From Elusimicrobiota bacterium (GTDB lineage: Bacteria; Elusimicrobiota; Elusimicrobia; UBA1565), in the NCBI GenBank assembly GCA_041660925.1, contig JBAZVI010000004.1, forward strand, positions 248,001-312,000: a stretch of DNA of 64,000 nucleotides, in the 5' to 3' direction. The position numbers and the translations under genes were made by a program. Below are positions 16,400 through 23,779 of the stretch, piece by piece. Numbering within the stretch: position 1 is the stretch's first letter; each line of letters starts with the position of its first letter. The notes beneath the pieces are model-generated. The model did no database searches, was not told the origin of the DNA, and saw only the letters and a list, made by a program, of their open reading frames with translations.

Positions 16400-16518
16400 T
16401 CACGCGCTTTGTATTGTTTGCATGTTTCTCAAACAGAACGGGAGAGGGAACACGAGAGGAACAGGGTCAGCAACGGCACACCCTGCTCTGGCGGGGACGG
16501 CATCCATGCATGGCGGTC

Positions 16519-16563
16519 CTCCCCCACCCAGCCTCCCCCGATAGGGGAGGGCAGTAAGGAAGA
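16519..16563. repeat. C-rich palindromic intergenic repeat, divergent copy
   Basis: CCTCCCCCACCCAGCCTCC followed by CCCGATAGGGGAGGGCAG and TAAGGAAG. It resembles one half of the C-rich element family seen at 12051 and 42256, and lies just downstream of the CDF gene. Confidence 0.45.
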
Positions 16564-16575
16564 ACGAACCCTAAT

Positions 16576-17460
16576 CTAATCATCCTCCGGATGCTCGACC
16601 TGGAGGGTGACGTGGCGGATGCGGAAGTCCTCGTCCATGAGGCGCATCCCCTCCGCGAGGACCTTGCGGGCTTCCCCCTCCGGAGAGAGGACGAGGTGTC
16701 CGCTCATGGACACGACCCCGGAGGTCAGGCACCACAGATGGAGGTCGTGCACGGCCTCGACGCCGTCGATCTCGAGCAGGGCGGCGCGGATCGCCTCGGG
16801 GTCGAGGTGCATCGGCGCGCCCTCCAGGAGGATGTGCACCGCCTCGCGCACGAGGTTGAAGGAGGCGGGGAGGATGAGGAGGCAGATGAACACGCTCGCC
16901 AGCGGGTCCGCGTACCACCAGCCCGTGGTGAGCATCGCGATGCCGGCGGCGATCGCCCCGATCGAGCCGAGCGCGTCGGAGACCACGTGATAGAAGACCG
17001 CGCGCACGTTCATGCTGTGCTTGTGGTCGTGGAAGAGCACCAGTCCCGAGACGAGGTTGCAGACGAGGCCGACGACCGCGATGAGGAGCATCCCCCCGAC
17101 GTGCTCGACCGCCGGCGGCTGCTGGAAGCGGTCCCAGGCCTCGTGCAGGATGAGCCCGACCACGAGCCAGAGCCCCACGCCGTTGAGCAGCGCGCCGAGC
17201 ACCTCGACGCGCCGGTAGCCGAAGCTGCGTTTGCGGTCCGGAGGCAGGCGGGAGGCCCAGGCCGCGAAGAGCCCGATGCCGATGGCGGCGACGTCGACGG
17301 CCATGTGGGCCGCGTCGGCCAGGAGCGCGAGCGAGCCGGACCAGAAGCCGCCGACGAGCTCCGCGAGGAAGATGACGGCCGTCAGGGAGAAGGCCCAGGC
17401 CAGCGGCTTGGGGTCGCCCTCGACCGGTCCGGTCCCCTCGCAGTCCGGCGTCTCGCTCAT
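16576..17460 (-). CDS. Cation diffusion facilitator (Zn/Co/Cd efflux)
   Basis: 294 residues, typical CDF size. Six hydrophobic segments. Metal-site motifs are HxxxD-type: ADAAHMAVDVAAIG in TM2 and HVVSDALGSIGA in TM5. The conserved GYRRVEVLGALLNG and a cytoplasmic C-terminal domain (residues ~205-294) with VEAVHDLHLWCLTSG also fit CzcD/ZitB-like proton-coupled exporters. The usual His-rich loop is reduced to HDHKHS. Starts at ATG 17460, overlapping rlmB (ATGA), so it is the last gene of the cysS-rlmB operon. Confidence 0.93.
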   Translation of the reverse strand: MSETPDCEGTGPVEGDPKPLAWAFSLTAVIFLAELVGGFWSGSLALLADAAHMAVDVAAIGIGLFAAWASRLPPDRKRSFGYRRVEVLGALLNGVGLWLVVGLILHEAWDRFQQPPAVEHVGGMLLIAVVGLVCNLVSGLVLFHDHKHSMNVRAVFYHVVSDALGSIGAIAAGIAMLTTGWWYADPLASVFICLLILPASFNLVREAVHILLEGAPMHLDPEAIRAALLEIDGVEAVHDLHLWCLTSGVVSMSGHLVLSPEGEARKVLAEGMRLMDEDFRIRHVTLQVEHPEDD

Positions 17461-18203
17461 GCGTTCGCCTGGCGGTAGGCCTCGTAGAGGAGGACGGCGG
17501 CGGCGGCCGAGGCGTTGAGACTCGAGACGCCGCCGGGGTCCTGCGGGATGGCCACGACCTCGTCGCACATCGACTGCACGAGCGGCCGCATCCCCGTCCC
17601 CTCGGAGCCGACGACGAGGACGAACGGGGTGTTGAAGCTCACTTCCCAGGCGGCCTTGCCGGCCATGTCGCCGCCGTAGATCCAGAAGCCGGCCTCCTTC
17701 AGCCGCCGCAGGGTCTGCGCGAGGTTCCCCACCTGGTAGACGGGGATCTTCTGCAGGGCGCCCGCGGAGGCGCGCGCCGCCCCGGGGCCGACGCCCGCGG
17801 TGTGGCGGTCGGGGGCGAGGATCGCCGAGACGCCGAGGCAGAGGGCGCTGCGGGCGATGGCCCCGACGTTCTGAGGGTCCTGGATCTGGTCGAGCGCCAC
17901 GAGCACCGTCTTCGCGCGCTGCTTGTCGTCGAGCCCCGAGAGGAACTCCTCGAGGTCCTCGCCGCCGGGCGCCTCGGTCTGCACGGCGAGCCCCTGGTGC
18001 GGGATGCCGGCCGAGAGCTTGTCGAGGTCGCGGCGCGAGACCCACTTCACGCGCGCGCCGAGCGCCCGGGCCTTGCGGGCCAGCTCCTCGGAGTTCTTGC
18101 CCCGGTCGCGCTGGATCCAGAGCTCGCGCACCGTCTCGCGGTCGGAGCCGAGCGTCTCCTCGACGACGTGCGTCCCGTAGAGCCATCGGACGGGTTGTCT
18201 CAT
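17457..18203 (-). CDS. rlmB: 23S rRNA 2'-O-methyltransferase RlmB (SpoU family)
   Basis: 248 residues. Methylates the 2'-OH of a 23S rRNA guanosine (G2251 in E. coli). N-terminal L30e-like substrate domain (residues 1-75, WLYGTHVVEETL), then the SPOUT knot domain with ALDQIQDPQNVGAIARSA, VVGSEGTGMRP and IPQDPGGVSSLNASAAAAV. ATG 18203 has AGGAG 4 nt upstream and lies 16 nt after the cysS stop. The cysS-rlmB neighbourhood is conserved in many bacteria. Confidence 0.93.
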   Translation of the reverse strand: MRQPVRWLYGTHVVEETLGSDRETVRELWIQRDRGKNSEELARKARALGARVKWVSRRDLDKLSAGIPHQGLAVQTEAPGGEDLEEFLSGLDDKQRAKTVLVALDQIQDPQNVGAIARSALCLGVSAILAPDRHTAGVGPGAARASAGALQKIPVYQVGNLAQTLRRLKEAGFWIYGGDMAGKAAWEVSFNTPFVLVVGSEGTGMRPLVQSMCDEVVAIPQDPGGVSSLNASAAAAVLLYEAYRQANA

Positions 18204-18219
18204 GATTCTCCTGAGCGGA

Positions 18220-19611
18220 CTAAATCCGCGACCAGCTGGACCCCTCGCGGGTGTCCTTGACCTTGATCCCGCGTCCGGCCAGCTCCTTGCGGAGCGCGTC
18301 CGAAGCGGGGAAATCCTTGCGGCGCCGCGAGTCCACGTAGCGGTCGAAGAGGGCCTGAAGGTCGGCCGCCAGCGCGTCGGAGGAGGCCTCGAAGAGACGC
18401 AGGCCCAGCACCTTGTCGGCTTCGACGAGCAGCGCATGCTGCTCGCCGGGAGGAAGTTCGCGGAGCGCGTCCCAGAGCACGGCCAAAGCCCCGGGCATGT
18501 CGAGGTCGTCGGCGACGCGCCCGCGGAAGAGTTCGAGTTCGGCGCTCAGGCCCGCCGAAGGGACCGGGACCGCGGAGAGGTCCTTCGCGCGCTCGGCCAG
18601 GCGGCGCCGCGCGGTCTTCGCCGCCTCGAGCGCCTCCCAGGAGAACTCGAGCTGGCGGCGGTAGTGCGCGCCGAAGCAGAAGTAGCGGTAGTCGAGGGGG
18701 TCGAAGCCCTTGCCCTCGAGGTCCGCGAGGCGGATGAAGCCGCCGGCCGACTTGGCCATCTTCAGCTTGTTGACGACGAGGAACTCGCCGTGCATCCAGA
18801 GCCGCACGAAGGGCTTGCCGGTCGCCGCCTCGGCCTGGGCGATCTCGTTGGTGTGGTGGATCGGCACGTGGTCGATGCCGCCGCAGTGGATGTCGAAGGT
18901 CTCGCCGAGGTACTTCATCGCCATCGCCGAGCATTCGATGTGCCAGCCCGGGAAGCCGCGTCCCCACGGGGCGTCCCACTCCATCTGGCGCTTCGCCCCC
19001 TCGCCGGAGAACTTCCAGAGAGCGAAGTCGGTCGGGTTGCGCTTCTCGGCGTTGGCGACGACGCGGGCCCCTTCCTGCAGGCCCTCGAGGCGGGCGCGGC
19101 CGCCCGCGAGCGAGCCGTAGGCGGGGAAGCGCGCGGTGTCGAAGTAGATGCCGTCGGAGGTCTTGTAGGTGAGCCCGCGCTCCTCGAGCCGCCGCACGAG
19201 GGCGATCTGCTCGGGGATGTGCTCGGTCGCGCGGCAGAGCACGTGCGGGGGCAGGAGGTTGAGCTTCTTCGAGTCGTCGACGAAGCTCTGCGTGTAGAGC
19301 GCGGCGATGTCCCAGGCGGTCTTCCCCTCGCGGGCGGCGCCCAGCTCGAGCTTGTCCTCGCCGGCGTCGGCGTCGCTGGTGAGGTGCCCCACGTCGGTGA
19401 TGTTCATGACGTGGCGCACGCGCAGGCCGAGGAACTCGAGGGTCCGGCGCAGGGCGTCTTCGAAGACGTAGGTGCGGTAGTTGCCGACGTGCAGGTAGTT
19501 GTAGACGGTCGGGCCGCAGGTGTAGAGCCCGACGACCCCGTCGGGCCCCGCGGGGGAGAAGGTCTCCTTCGCGCGCGTGAGGGTGTTGTAGAGGAGGAGG
19601 GGAGCGCTCAT
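18220..19611 (-). CDS. cysS: Cysteinyl-tRNA synthetase
   Basis: 463 residues, usual length. Class I synthetase charging tRNA-Cys. Zinc-binding Cys in LYTCGPTVYNYLHVGNYR, which also holds the HIGH-like signature (HVGN). Further zinc/active-site residues are in GWHIECSAMA and GIDHVPIHHTNE, and the KMSKS-like loop reads KMAKSAGG. C-terminal helical and anticodon regions are complete. ATG 19611 lies 7 nt downstream of TAGAAT, with AGGCGGG between. First gene of an operon with rlmB and a CDF transporter. Confidence 0.97.
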   Translation of the reverse strand: MSAPLLLYNTLTRAKETFSPAGPDGVVGLYTCGPTVYNYLHVGNYRTYVFEDALRRTLEFLGLRVRHVMNITDVGHLTSDADAGEDKLELGAAREGKTAWDIAALYTQSFVDDSKKLNLLPPHVLCRATEHIPEQIALVRRLEERGLTYKTSDGIYFDTARFPAYGSLAGGRARLEGLQEGARVVANAEKRNPTDFALWKFSGEGAKRQMEWDAPWGRGFPGWHIECSAMAMKYLGETFDIHCGGIDHVPIHHTNEIAQAEAATGKPFVRLWMHGEFLVVNKLKMAKSAGGFIRLADLEGKGFDPLDYRYFCFGAHYRRQLEFSWEALEAAKTARRRLAERAKDLSAVPVPSAGLSAELELFRGRVADDLDMPGALAVLWDALRELPPGEQHALLVEADKVLGLRLFEASSDALAADLQALFDRYVDSRRRKDFPASDALRKELAGRGIKVKDTREGSSWSRI

Positions 19612-19618
19612 CCCGCCT

Positions 19619-19624
19619 ATTCTA
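19619..19624 (-). promoter_or_regulatory. TAGAAT box, 7 nt before cysS
   Basis: Minus-strand TAGAAT, 7 nt before ATG 19611. The stretch TAGAATAGGCGGG is identical to the rpsF upstream sequence (40955-40967). Confidence 0.5.
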
Positions 19625-19740
19625 TTAAATCGCCGCCCCCGTCGGGGGCCTCCCCGCCGGAAGACCCACGCCCCGGCGGGCCACCGGACCCGGGGGAAGC
19701 GGGCCTTCCGGCCGTATCGCGCACCCCCCCCGACATGGGA

Positions 19741-19746
19741 TAATAT
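19741..19746 (+). promoter_or_regulatory. TAATAT box, 6 nt before the exported NadD-like gene
   Basis: TAATAT then 6 nt then ATG 19753. No Shine-Dalgarno and no -35 are visible. Confidence 0.5.
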
Positions 19747-19752
19747 GCCGCT

Positions 19753-21243
19753 ATGAACAACCTCTTCTCCCTCTTCCTCGCGCTCCTGCTCGCCTTCCCG
19801 CTCCCCGCGCTCGCCCAGACCGGCCGCAGCGGGACCACGACCACCGCCGTCACGGAGACCGTCGTTCCGGTCGGCCTCCCCGGCACCCAGGCCGGCAGCG
19901 TCGCCCCCGCGAACATCGCGCCGTCCCTGGCGCTCCCGACCTCCCTGCCGACGACGAAGACCCCCGTCGCGCAGACGGAGACGAAAGCCGCCGCGACCTT
20001 CACCCCGGCCCCCGCCTCCGCGCTCCCCGCGCCGACCGCCGTCCCGCAGGGGAACGCCCCCGCGGGCTCCGCGCCCGTCCACACCCCAGCCCCTCAGCTC
20101 GGCGCCGCGTCGCAGGTCCTGCCCCCCGTCCAGGTCGACGGAGCCGCCGCCCCGGACAAGGTCGCGGGCCAGGGCCCCAAGGACGCCGCGCTCTCGGCGG
20201 AGTCCGCGGCCATCACCGCGCAGGAGAAAGCCGACAAGCGCGCGGGAACGAAGAACGCCCAGGACCGCATCGACCGGCGCATCGAGGAGCTGCGCCGCGC
20301 GTTCACTCCCCGCGCGGTCGAGGACGCCGCGGGCCAGGGGCATTCCCGCAACGGCGTCGCAGGGACCGACGCGGCCGCGAAGAACGCCCGCGAAGAGAGC
20401 GGCCGCCGCGCGATCGAAGGCGCGATGGGCCGCTTCGAGGCCCAGATCTCCGCGATGACCGCCGAGCTCGGACACGCCCCCATCCTGGCGGGCACCATCC
20501 TCCAGGCCGGCCGCGAGGCCTTCAACAAGATCCGCGCCCTCATCCTGCGCAGCGTCGTCTCCCCCCAGCGCACGCTGCTGCGCGCCTCGGCGGAGGATGC
20601 GCCCGTGAAGCCGGAAGCGCGCACGCTGCGCGTGGGCGTCTACCCGGTCGCGGCCGACCCCTTCCAGTGGGCGCATCTCATCATCGGCCTGCGCGCCATC
20701 GCCGAGCTCAAGCTCGACAAGGTGGTCTTCATCCTCCAGGGCGACGACACGCGCAAGCCCAACATGACGGAGGCGGCCTTCCGGCATCCGATGGGCCGCG
20801 CGGTGCTCGAGCAGTTCAGCCCGCTCTTCCAGTACTCGTCGATCGGGGTGGGCAACACCTTCGACGGGGAGACGAACATCTTCCGCATCCTCGAGCTCAA
20901 CCCCGAGCAGAAGATCGACGCCTTCTACATCGTGGGCGGCGACCACTACCGCTTCACCACCGAAAGCGGCAGCGACGACACCCTCAACAAGATCGCCAAG
21001 AAGCTCGCCGACCCGAAGCTCATCGACCGCTCGAAGCACTCCGTGAGCCTGGCCTTCGTGGAGCGCGACGTGCCGCTCAAGCGCCTCCAGACGCCGCTCG
21101 ATGTGCACTTCCTCAAGGACGTGGGCTTCGAGGCCTCCTCCACCCAGGTGCGCAAGGGCAACTACGAGCTCATGCCCTGGGCGGCCTACGAGTATGTGAA
21201 GAAGCACCGCCCGGGCCTCTACGGCATCGGCGCCCCCAACTAG
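19753..21243 (+). CDS. Exported NadD-like nucleotidyltransferase-fold protein
   Basis: 496 residues. Signal peptide (MNNLFSLFLALLLAFPLPALAQTG), then about 270 residues rich in Ala/Pro/Thr and charged helices. The C-terminal ~200 residues resemble nicotinate-nucleotide adenylyltransferase. The nucleotide-binding loop reads LRVGVYPVAADPFQWAHL, where NadD has GGTFDPxHxGHL; the last His is kept but the first is Gln and the Gly is Ala. AFYIVGGDHYRF and EASSTQVRKGNYE match the Asp and SSTxIR motifs. A cytosolic NAD enzyme would not need export, so this is either a repurposed domain or an outer-space enzyme. Single gene between divergent cysS and a stop-containing hairpin. Confidence 0.8.
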   Translation: MNNLFSLFLALLLAFPLPALAQTGRSGTTTTAVTETVVPVGLPGTQAGSVAPANIAPSLALPTSLPTTKTPVAQTETKAAATFTPAPASALPAPTAVPQGNAPAGSAPVHTPAPQLGAASQVLPPVQVDGAAAPDKVAGQGPKDAALSAESAAITAQEKADKRAGTKNAQDRIDRRIEELRRAFTPRAVEDAAGQGHSRNGVAGTDAAAKNAREESGRRAIEGAMGRFEAQISAMTAELGHAPILAGTILQAGREAFNKIRALILRSVVSPQRTLLRASAEDAPVKPEARTLRVGVYPVAADPFQWAHLIIGLRAIAELKLDKVVFILQGDDTRKPNMTEAAFRHPMGRAVLEQFSPLFQYSSIGVGNTFDGETNIFRILELNPEQKIDAFYIVGGDHYRFTTESGSDDTLNKIAKKLADPKLIDRSKHSVSLAFVERDVPLKRLQTPLDVHFLKDVGFEASSTQVRKGNYELMPWAAYEYVKKHRPGLYGIGAPN

Positions 21244-21309
21244 AAGCCATCCCAAAACCCCGCTGCGCCTGCAAACGCGGCTTTCGGCCTGGTTTCTGGA
21301 TGGCTTCTA
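21241..21309 (+). terminator. Long inverted repeat containing the stop codon
   Basis: Perfect 12-bp arms TAGAAGCCATCC (21241-21252, starting with the TAG stop) and GGATGGCTTCTA (21298-21309), with extra pairs AAACC/GGTTT inside. No T-run. Probably an RNA 3'-end structure. Confidence 0.55.
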
Positions 21310-21368
21310 AGCACGAAAGACTAAGGATTGCTTAAGCCCCGCATAAGGCCGCCTTCAGCCCGGCGGGC

Positions 21369-21374
21369 TATGCT
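21369..21374 (+). promoter_or_regulatory. TATGCT box, 6 nt before the receiver gene
   Basis: TATGCT then 6 nt (GTGGAT) then ATG 21381. The spacing helps choose ATG 21381 over GTG 21375. Confidence 0.45.
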
Positions 21375-21380
21375 GTGGAT

Positions 21381-21803
21381 ATGGAGAACGGGCTCGGCGA
21401 AGAACGCACAGTACTGGTCGTAGACGACGAGAAGATGGTCAGAACGATCGTCTCCCGCACGCTCAACGGCTGCGGCTTCCGGGTCCTCGAGGCGGGCGAC
21501 GGCAAGGAGGCTCTCACCATCATCTTCGAACGGATGCCCGCCCTCATCATCCTCGACCTCTGCATGCCCACTCTCGACGGCGGCTCCGTCTGCCGGGTCC
21601 TGCGCAGCGACGAGCGTACGCTCTCCGTCCCCATCCTCGTGCTCACGGGACTCATCGAGACCCACACCGAGGTCGAGATCCTGGAGTTGGGCGCCGACGA
21701 CTACATGACGAAGCCCTTCGACCCCGCCGAGCTCCGCTCGCGCCTCAAGGCCCTCCAGCGCCGCAGCGGAGCGGCCGCCCCGTCCGCCGAAAAGCCCTCC
21801 TAA
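21381..21803 (+). CDS. Stand-alone response regulator receiver
   Basis: 140 residues, one receiver domain plus a short Ala/Ser-rich tail. VVDDEK acidic pocket, phospho-Asp in LIILDLCMPTLDGG, Thr in LVLTGL and Lys in YMTKPFDP. Converges on the kinase/TonB receptor operon: its TAA (21801-21803) overlaps the TAG of the receptor gene, tail to tail. It may be the soluble phospho-partner of that operon's hybrid kinase, which is inference from position only. ATG 21381 chosen by the TATGCT-N6 spacing. Confidence 0.9.
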   Translation: MENGLGEERTVLVVDDEKMVRTIVSRTLNGCGFRVLEAGDGKEALTIIFERMPALIILDLCMPTLDGGSVCRVLRSDERTLSVPILVLTGLIETHTEVEILELGADDYMTKPFDPAELRSRLKALQRRSGAAAPSAEKPS

Positions 21804-23779
21804 AACCTGTAGGCGAGCGTCCCGATCCATCGGGAGCGCACGAGCACGCCGTTCTGCCCCGTGACCACGGGACTCTCATAGCGAGTGAGTTCGTAGTGCT
21901 TGCGGTCGAGGAAGTTGAAGGCGCTGACGCCCGCCGAGAGCCCTTTCAAACGCCCCTTGAACGCGTGCTCCAGATGAAGATTCATCACCAGATAGTCCGC
22001 GACCTTCGCCCTGCGGATCTGATCGGCCGCGAGCGAGGAATCATAGTCGTGCCAGTACGTCGCTCCCACCCAGTTCGCCCACAGGCTGCCGCTCCAGCCG
22101 TCCTTGCGGGCCCGCAGGCCCGCGTTGGCCTTGCTGCGGGGGCCGCCGCACTCGCCGATGGTCGACTCCAGGTCTCCGACCAGGCATTGGTAGGAGTAGT
22201 TCGCGAACGCGGAGTACTCCGGCTTCGGCCGATACTCCACGCCCAGTTCCCCGCCCCAACCGCTCCCTTGCCCGCGGTTCGTGTAGGAGGACCGGACCCT
22301 CATCAACGGCCAGCCCGCGGGATCCTCGAGCGGGACCGTGGTCGTGATGAAGTCCTGGATGCGATAGTGGAAGCCCGTGAGCGAGACCTGAAAGGACTCG
22401 ACGCGTGCCTGGTAGGAGAGCTCGAACTGAGTGGCCTTCTCGGGCTTGAGGTCCCGGGCGCCGATCGTCGTCGCCTCGAGGTCCGTGAAGCCGTTATCGA
22501 CCAAGCCCGGCGCGACGGCAGGGGACGTCCGGACGGAATTCAGGTAGTTCTCCGCCAAGGTGGGATTGCGGAAAGAGGTCGCCGCGGAGAAGCGCAGGAT
22601 ATGTCCGCTGCGCGGCTCGAAGACGGCGCTCCCCCGAGGAGAGAATACTCTCCCCGAATACGGGTGCCGGTCGATCCTCCCGCTCGCCAGGAAGGTCCAG
22701 CGCGACCAGGGCTCCCAGCGGTCCTCGAAGTAGAGGTTCCAGAGGTCCTGGGTCGTGCGAACGGGAAGAAAGGTCCTCGAACTCATCGCGTTGTTCCGAT
22801 ACCCGCCGCCGACCACCAGGGAGTTGCTCCAGGGGAGCTCGAAAGTCTGATGGATGTCGAAGTCCACGGTGTCGTAATCCAGATTCGACTCATCCTGGGT
22901 ATGCAGGACCGTGCGGCCGCGGTTCCAGAAGCCCCGGACCCTCGTGCCGCGCAAGCGATAGTCCACGCGCGCGAAATGGACCTGCCCGTCCTCCGAGCCC
23001 GTTCCTCCGCCGCCGGTGTTTGTGAGCACGTCGAGGTTCGCCCCGCCGCCGGAGAAGCCCAGTTCCTGCTCCTCCGAGAATCGCCAGGAGGCGGCGACAT
23101 GCGCTTTCCCCACCTCGGAGGCCCGACGGGACGCATCCTCGAAGCGGTGCGTGGAGCGCCAGGACCCCGCGCCCTTGTAGGAGAAGTCCCCCTGCCGCCC
23201 GCCGTAGACCAAGCTTCCGAGATGGGCCCTCCGTTCGCCGAAGGAATAGCTCGCCTGCCCGCCGCCGAGCCGCTCCGGAGACTTCGTGACGATGTTGATC
23301 ACCCCGCTGACGGCGTTGGCCCCGTACAGAGCCGACGCGGGACCCGCGACGACCTCGATGCGCTCGATCTCCTCCAGCGTGACCGGAAGGGCCTCCCACG
23401 TGACGAAGTCGAAGAAGCCGTTGAGCACCGTGCGCCCGTCGAGGAGGATGAGGGTCCGGTTGTTGAGCGGCTTGGCCATGCCCCGGACGCCGACCTCCCC
23501 CTGCGAAGTCTGGGTCTGAACCACGTCCACGCCGGGAAGAGACCGAAAGGCGTCCCAGAGCGTTTGCGCACCCGAGGCCCGGATTTCTTCGGCCGTGAGG
23601 ACATAGACGGTCGCGGGGAGCCGCGCGGAGGTCTGCGGCAGGCGGGAAGCGGTGATGACGCGCGCCTCGTCCTCGAAAAAGCGGATATCCTCATCGCTCA
23701 CCCCGGCTCGCGCGGAGAGGACCGCCGGACCGCTCAGGAGTATTCCGATTACGAACGCCGCCTCGCGCTTGTTCAGCAT
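21800..23779 (-). CDS. TonB-dependent outer-membrane receptor
   Basis: 659 residues. Signal peptide (residues 1-25), then a plug domain with TASRLPQTSARLPATVYVLTA, SLPGVDVVQ, LILLDGRTV and VVAGPASALYGANAVSGVIN. A 22-strand-type barrel follows and ends with Phe (GTLAYRF), as outer-membrane barrels do. Family members import siderophores, cobalamin, metals or sugars with TonB energy; this subgroup has FFEDEARVITAS just after the signal, shared with the receptor at 26953. Start ATG 23779 overlaps the kinase stop by 7 nt. Last gene of the operon. Substrate not predictable. Confidence 0.93.
   Translation of the reverse strand: MLNKREAAFVIGILLSGPAVLSARAGVSDEDIRFFEDEARVITASRLPQTSARLPATVYVLTAEEIRASGAQTLWDAFRSLPGVDVVQTQTSQGEVGVRGMAKPLNNRTLILLDGRTVLNGFFDFVTWEALPVTLEEIERIEVVAGPASALYGANAVSGVINIVTKSPERLGGGQASYSFGERRAHLGSLVYGGRQGDFSYKGAGSWRSTHRFEDASRRASEVGKAHVAASWRFSEEQELGFSGGGANLDVLTNTGGGGTGSEDGQVHFARVDYRLRGTRVRGFWNRGRTVLHTQDESNLDYDTVDFDIHQTFELPWSNSLVVGGGYRNNAMSSRTFLPVRTTQDLWNLYFEDRWEPWSRWTFLASGRIDRHPYSGRVFSPRGSAVFEPRSGHILRFSAATSFRNPTLAENYLNSVRTSPAVAPGLVDNGFTDLEATTIGARDLKPEKATQFELSYQARVESFQVSLTGFHYRIQDFITTTVPLEDPAGWPLMRVRSSYTNRGQGSGWGGELGVEYRPKPEYSAFANYSYQCLVGDLESTIGECGGPRSKANAGLRARKDGWSGSLWANWVGATYWHDYDSSLAADQIRRAKVADYLVMNLHLEHAFKGRLKGLSAGVSAFNFLDRKHYELTRYESPVVTGQNGVLVRSRWIGTLAYRF

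Noticed and set aside
19612..21255. Minus-strand extension of cysS to a 1011-residue protein
   Set aside because: The extra N-terminal part is the antisense of the exported NadD-like gene; cysS starts normally at 19611.
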